From Bacteroidota bacterium (GTDB lineage: Bacteria; Bacteroidota; Bacteroidia; Bacteroidales; Tannerellaceae): a stretch of DNA of 64,000 nt. Every line of letters begins with the position of its first letter. Position 1 is the stretch's first letter. Both the position numbers and the translations under genes were made by a program. Under the pieces are notes generated by a model. The model made no database searches. It was given only the letters and a program-made list of their open reading frames with translations, and had not been told where the DNA came from. The stretch spans positions 108,682-172,681 of the forward strand of contig JAEYVY010000003.1 of the NCBI GenBank assembly GCA_023429375.1, in the 5' to 3' direction. Below are positions 60,496 to 64,000 of this stretch, in pieces.

Positions 60496-61291
60496 CGTAA
60501 AGGACAAGGAAATTTCAATTATCAGCATTGCGGAGACTGATTTTATATCGATTACAGATATTGCTAAGTATAAAAATCCAAACAACGCAGATGATGTGAT
60601 CAAAAACTGGATGCGCAACCGCAACACCATTGAATTACTTGGGTTGTGGGAAACCATCCATAACCCGGATTTTAAACCCGTCGAATTCGACGGGTTTAGA
60701 AGAGAAGCGGGACTGAACAGTTTTGTTTTAACACCTAAAAAATGGATTGATACTACCCAAGCAATAGGAATTATATCAAAATCGGGCAGATATGGCGGTA
60801 CTTTTGCGCACAAGGATATTGCTTTTGAATTTGCTTCGTGGGTGTCTGTTGAATTCAAACTCTATTTTATCAAAGAATTCCAACGCCTCAAAGACGAGGA
60901 ACAAAAACAGTTGGGATGGTCGGCCAAACGAGAATTAACCAAAATCAACTATCGTATTCATACAGATGCCGTAAAGCAAAATCTTATTCCGAAAGAACTT
61001 ACACCTGACCAAATATCCGCTATCTATGCAAATGAAGCAGATGTGTTGAATGTGGCTTTATTCGGCATGACAGCCAGGCAATGGCGAGATGCAAACAAAG
61101 ATGTAAAAGGTAATATCCGTGATTATGCATCTATCAATGAACTGATCTGTTTGGCAAATATGGAAAATTTGAATGCTGTTTTTATCAATGAAAAAATGCC
61201 GCAGCAAGAACGACTTATTCGCTTGAATAAAATAGCTATACAACAGATGCAGATTTTGAAAGAGGCTGAAAACAGAAAATTATTGAAATGA
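60482..61291 (+). CDS. KilA-N domain protein
   Basis: This 269-residue protein has a KilA-N DNA-binding domain at about 15-120: FISITDIAKYKNPNNADDVIKNWMRNRNTIELLGLWETIHNPDFKPVEFD and the closing KSGRYGGTFAHKDIAFEFASWVSVEFKLYFIKEFQRLK. The C-terminal part is helical, ending with a charged coil. KilA-N proteins occur in phages and often inside restriction-modification loci, with an unclear role. Its ATG lies inside the helicase-start remnant, and its TGA overlaps the ATG of the helicase (ATGA). It looks like an inserted cassette that kept translational coupling. Confidence 0.87.
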   Translation: MAKINVKDKEISIISIAETDFISITDIAKYKNPNNADDVIKNWMRNRNTIELLGLWETIHNPDFKPVEFDGFRREAGLNSFVLTPKKWIDTTQAIGIISKSGRYGGTFAHKDIAFEFASWVSVEFKLYFIKEFQRLKDEEQKQLGWSAKRELTKINYRIHTDAVKQNLIPKELTPDQISAIYANEADVLNVALFGMTARQWRDANKDVKGNIRDYASINELICLANMENLNAVFINEKMPQQERLIRLNKIAIQQMQILKEAENRKLLK

Positions 61292-63849
61292 GTAAGAGAG
61301 AATTTTTCCCAGCACGCCCGTCCACCAATCCAACCATTTATGCTTATGAATTGGTGGGTGTGGCTACGCACAAGGGTTTGCTCAAAATCGGCTATACCGA
61401 CCGCAATGCCCAACAACGTATCAAAGAACAGTTAGGTACGGCAGCCATACCATACAAAATTGTATTTGAAGAATCGGCAATGAAGCGCGACGGCAGTTCT
61501 TTTACCGACCGTGATATTCACCGCTATCTGCGCAAGAAAGGTTTTGTCAATCCTGAAGGCGAATGGTTCAAATGCAGTCTGAATGATTTACGCAGAGCGA
61601 TGTGGGAAATCAAAACAGGAGAAAGAACAGAAGAAAACCGTGTGCATACATACAGTATGCGTCCAGAGCAACAAGCCGCCGTTGACAAGACCATTGCCTA
61701 TTTCGAGAGTTTCAAAAAGGAAAATCCCGATAAAACGCCCCATTTTTTATGGAATGCTAAAATGCGTTTTGGAAAGACCTTTACCAGTTATCAATTGGCT
61801 AAAAAAATGGGGTGGAAAAAATTGTTAGTGCTAACCTTCAAGCCTGCAGTAGAAAATGCTTGGAAAGAAGATCTATTGTCTCATGTGGACTTTAAAGGTT
61901 GGCAGTTTATATCCAAACAATCAGATGAACTTACGAGCGAAAATATAGATAACAATAAACCTTTGGTTTGTTTTGGTTCCTTCCAAGACTATTTGGGAAC
62001 ACAAAAAGATGGCAGTATTAAAGTTAAAAACGAGTGGGTTCATAAAACAGAATGGGACTGCATTGTATTTGATGAATACCATTTCGGGGCTTGGCGGGAC
62101 AATGCGAAAGACCTTTTTGATAGAGACAGCGATGCTGAAAAAGAAATGGAAGAATTCAAAAAAATAGAAAAAGAAGGGTTTGCTGAAGATAAAAAAGCCG
62201 AAGTATTAGAAGGTATATTGCCTATCAAAGCCAATCACTTTTTGTATTTATCCGGAACACCCTTTCGGGCGATAAATTCAGGTGAATTTATCGAAGAACA
62301 AATTTACAATTGGACATATTCTGATGAGCAACGAGCTAAGGAAAACTGGGATGAATCCAAAGGACCGAATCCCTATGCATCCTTGCCGAGAATGGTAATG
62401 CTCACGTATCAACTTCCGGACTCCATTCGCCAGATTGCGATGCAAGGTGAGTTTGACGGATTTGACTTGAATGTTTTCTTTTCGGCCGAAGGAGAAGGAA
62501 GAAATGCCCGATTCAAATACGAAGACGAAGTACAAAAATGGTTAGATTTAATCCGAGGCGCATTTAGCGAAACTACCGTTGACCATTTGAAAATGGGAGC
62601 CAAAAAACCGCCACTTCCTTTTTCACACGCTCCATTGCTCAAAGTACTAAATCACACTTTTTGGTTTTTACCAACCGTTGCAGCCTGTAACGCAATGGCC
62701 AATCTATTGAAACAGAGACAGAATAAATTTTACCATGATTACAAAGTAGTAGTTGCAGCAGGAACAGAAGCAGGAATTGGCGTAGAAGCATTGCAACCAG
62801 TATTAGATGCAATGACAGACAATCCACTGGATTCTAAAACTATTACGCTCTCTTGTGGTAAATTGACTACAGGTGTTTCCGTAAAGCCGTGGACAGGTAT
62901 CTTTATGTTGCGTAATTCTTCCAGTCCAGAAACGTATTTCCAAGCAGCATTCCGAGTACAAACACCGTGGGTTATTAAAAACCCAGACAGCAAATCGCCC
63001 AACAAAGAAGAAATACTGAAAGAAGAATGTTACGTTTTTGACTTTGCTCCCGACCGTGCATTAAGGCAAATTGCCGATTACAGTTGCCGACTTAATGTAA
63101 ACGAATCAAACCCCGAAGCAAAAGTTGCTGAGTTTATCAACTTCCTACCAGTATTGGCTTATGACGGCAGTTCAATGAAGCAAGTGGATGCAGCGGGAAT
63201 TTTAGATATGGCAATGAGTGGCACAACCGCAACGCTTTTAGCAAGACGATGGGAAAGTGCCTTACTCGTAAATGTGGACAATAATACACTTGCCCGTTTA
63301 ATGGCAAACGAAGAGGCAATGAAAGCTTTAATGAGCATTGAAGGCTTCAGGAATTTGAATCAGGACATTGAAACTATTATCAATAAATCAGAAGCAGTTA
63401 AAAAAGCAAAGAAAGAAGCCAACGACCGAGAACTGACCAAGAAAGAGAAAAAAGAACTTTCAGACGAAGAAAAAGAATACAAGAGCCTAAGAAAGCAAAT
63501 CCAAGAAAAGCTAATCAAGTTCGCTACTCGTGTACCTGTGTTTATGTATCTGACAGACTACCGAGAACGAAGTTTGAGAGACGTAATCACACAATTAGAG
63601 CCTGGGCTTTTCAAGAAAGTAACAGGTTTGTCAGTGAAAGACTTTGAATTATTGGTAAGCCTTGGCGTGTTCAACTCTGCTTTAATGAATGATGCTGTTT
63701 ACAAATTCAAACGATATGAAGATGCAAGTTTGGAATATATAGGTATCAACAAACATGCAGGAGAAGATATTGGGTTATACGACACAGTCTTAAGTCCACG
63801 GGAATACGAAGCCACTTTTGTTAATGAGGAAATTGTCAAATATGAGTAG
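61288..63849 (+). CDS. GIY-YIG nuclease (T5orf172-type) fused to SF2 helicase, restriction-like effector
   Basis: This is an 853-residue protein. The N-terminal GIY-YIG-like domain covers about 15-105 (TIYAYELVG, KIGYTDR, EEQ-type tail). The helicase core has Walker A NAKMRFGKTF (156-165), DEYH (262-265), LSGTPFRA (321-328) and a motif V/VI region KLTTGVSVKPW to QAAFRVQTP (525-560). A coiled, Lys/Glu-rich stretch (700-740) and a helical C-terminus follow. Nuclease-helicase fusions in this position act as the restriction subunit. The start is fixed by the ATGA overlap. Whether it is active or which DNA it cuts is unknown. Confidence 0.84.
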   Translation: MSKREFFPARPSTNPTIYAYELVGVATHKGLLKIGYTDRNAQQRIKEQLGTAAIPYKIVFEESAMKRDGSSFTDRDIHRYLRKKGFVNPEGEWFKCSLNDLRRAMWEIKTGERTEENRVHTYSMRPEQQAAVDKTIAYFESFKKENPDKTPHFLWNAKMRFGKTFTSYQLAKKMGWKKLLVLTFKPAVENAWKEDLLSHVDFKGWQFISKQSDELTSENIDNNKPLVCFGSFQDYLGTQKDGSIKVKNEWVHKTEWDCIVFDEYHFGAWRDNAKDLFDRDSDAEKEMEEFKKIEKEGFAEDKKAEVLEGILPIKANHFLYLSGTPFRAINSGEFIEEQIYNWTYSDEQRAKENWDESKGPNPYASLPRMVMLTYQLPDSIRQIAMQGEFDGFDLNVFFSAEGEGRNARFKYEDEVQKWLDLIRGAFSETTVDHLKMGAKKPPLPFSHAPLLKVLNHTFWFLPTVAACNAMANLLKQRQNKFYHDYKVVVAAGTEAGIGVEALQPVLDAMTDNPLDSKTITLSCGKLTTGVSVKPWTGIFMLRNSSSPETYFQAAFRVQTPWVIKNPDSKSPNKEEILKEECYVFDFAPDRALRQIADYSCRLNVNESNPEAKVAEFINFLPVLAYDGSSMKQVDAAGILDMAMSGTTATLLARRWESALLVNVDNNTLARLMANEEAMKALMSIEGFRNLNQDIETIINKSEAVKKAKKEANDRELTKKEKKELSDEEKEYKSLRKQIQEKLIKFATRVPVFMYLTDYRERSLRDVITQLEPGLFKKVTGLSVKDFELLVSLGVFNSALMNDAVYKFKRYEDASLEYIGINKHAGEDIGLYDTVLSPREYEATFVNEEIVKYE

Positions 63850-63903
63850 ATAAAATGACAAATTCAGGTAATAATGGAAAATCCAGTGAGCGTTGCCCCC
63901 TCG

Positions 63904-64000
63904 TGCCAGTCTAAATTGACCCCATGTACCAAAATATGTTTGACCCTTTTCGCCAAAATAAAAATGTCCCCTGTCGGAATATAAACCAACAGGGGATTTT
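63904..64000. mobile_element. Possible terminal region of an IS21-type insertion sequence (partial)
   Basis: TGCCAGTCTAAATTGACCCC (63904-63923) starts with TG, and a shorter related sequence ATATGTTTGACCC follows. Tandem end repeats of this kind are typical of IS21 ends. A hairpin at 63967-63996 follows. No transposase is in the window, so this rests only on the end pattern. Confidence 0.4.
63967..63996. terminator. Hairpin within the presumed IS end
   Basis: TCCCCTGT pairs with ACAGGGGA across a 14-base loop, and T follows at the window edge. It could block read-through into an insertion-sequence transposase. Confidence 0.55.

Larger units (their letters stand above)
52676..64000 (+). mobile_element. 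Integrated genetic island at the mnmE 3' end (right end beyond the window)
   Basis: Directly after mnmE come a tyrosine integrase, an unknown protein, an excisionase-like HTH protein and a VapE-type ATPase. These are followed by a repeat-rich non-coding stretch and defence-like cargo, and all genes point the same way. The left attachment site should lie in the last 25 or so bases of mnmE (52676-52702). I found no second copy of this sequence in the window, so the right junction lies beyond 64000. No relaxase, conjugation or phage structural gene is visible. The island may be mobilisable or a phage satellite. Confidence 0.78.

Noticed and set aside
57119..64000. Right attachment site of the island
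   Set aside because: No copy of the mnmE 3' end was found by reading the remaining sequence, so it is assumed to lie beyond the window.
1..64000. rRNA, tRNA genes and CRISPR arrays
   Set aside because: None was recognised by eye. A covariance-model search could reveal a missed tRNA.

Overview
The window is chromosomal DNA from a Bacteroidales bacterium, most likely a Bacteroides-type gut commensal. The evidence is the gene set (nspC, DUF1080 proteins, a DUF4827 lipoprotein, an AspT/YidE-type carrier, Bacteroidetes-type lipoproteins and outer-membrane proteins). More than twenty genes are also preceded by the Bacteroidetes -7 promoter box TAnnTTTG. No rRNA, tRNA or CRISPR array was seen.

Bases 1-52702 are mostly conserved core genome. 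In order: the end of an exported protein; a HAD phosphatase; a DUF1080 lipoprotein; an AAA-DUF4435 fusion ATPase (a candidate merged PARIS-type defence protein) upstream of an ArnT-like glycosyltransferase; gpmA; the minus-strand run rpe-comEC-nrnA-like-DUF4827-glmM; a small unknown gene; an ECF sigma factor; a FadL-type porin; a Tyr/Gly/Ser-rich exported protein; lepA facing a TPR protein; sdaA-GH43; proC; a C1 peptidase; nspC; an outer-membrane protein; an AraC regulator; an M23 peptidase, SDR and patatin run; a Zn/Cd P-type ATPase; an NlpC/P60 lipoprotein; serS; an exported unknown; an AspT-type carrier; a cyclophilin, unknown and hemH run; an FAD oxidoreductase and radA; a cysteine-less thioredoxin-fold protein; serB; a Dabb protein; MgtC; xth; a second DUF1080 protein and ettA; dnaB facing mnmE.

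From the last codons of mnmE (about 52676) to the window end is an integrated island whose far end lies outside the window. Its left module is a tyrosine integrase, an unknown protein, an excisionase-like HTH protein and a VapE-type ATPase. A non-coding stretch follows, with nested GTAGTA palindromes and a 14-unit tandem octamer array, which may be a replication or control region. The cargo is a metallophosphoesterase and a compact, overlapping restriction-like operon: a small XRE regulator, two paralogous N6-adenine methyltransferase-type proteins with complementary motif losses, a KilA-N protein, and a GIY-YIG nuclease fused to an SF2 helicase. A 29-codon remnant of a helicase-like start lies upstream of the KilA-N gene, suggesting that the gene was inserted as a cassette. 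The window ends in what looks like the edge of an IS21-type insertion sequence.

The most novel points are the restriction-like operon with its split methyltransferase and duplicated helicase start, the octamer array, the use of the mnmE 3' end as an integration site, the AAA-DUF4435 fusion, an interspersed CATCGGGATG repeat family, and an orphan promoter-terminator pair that may mark a small RNA near 27.2 kb.
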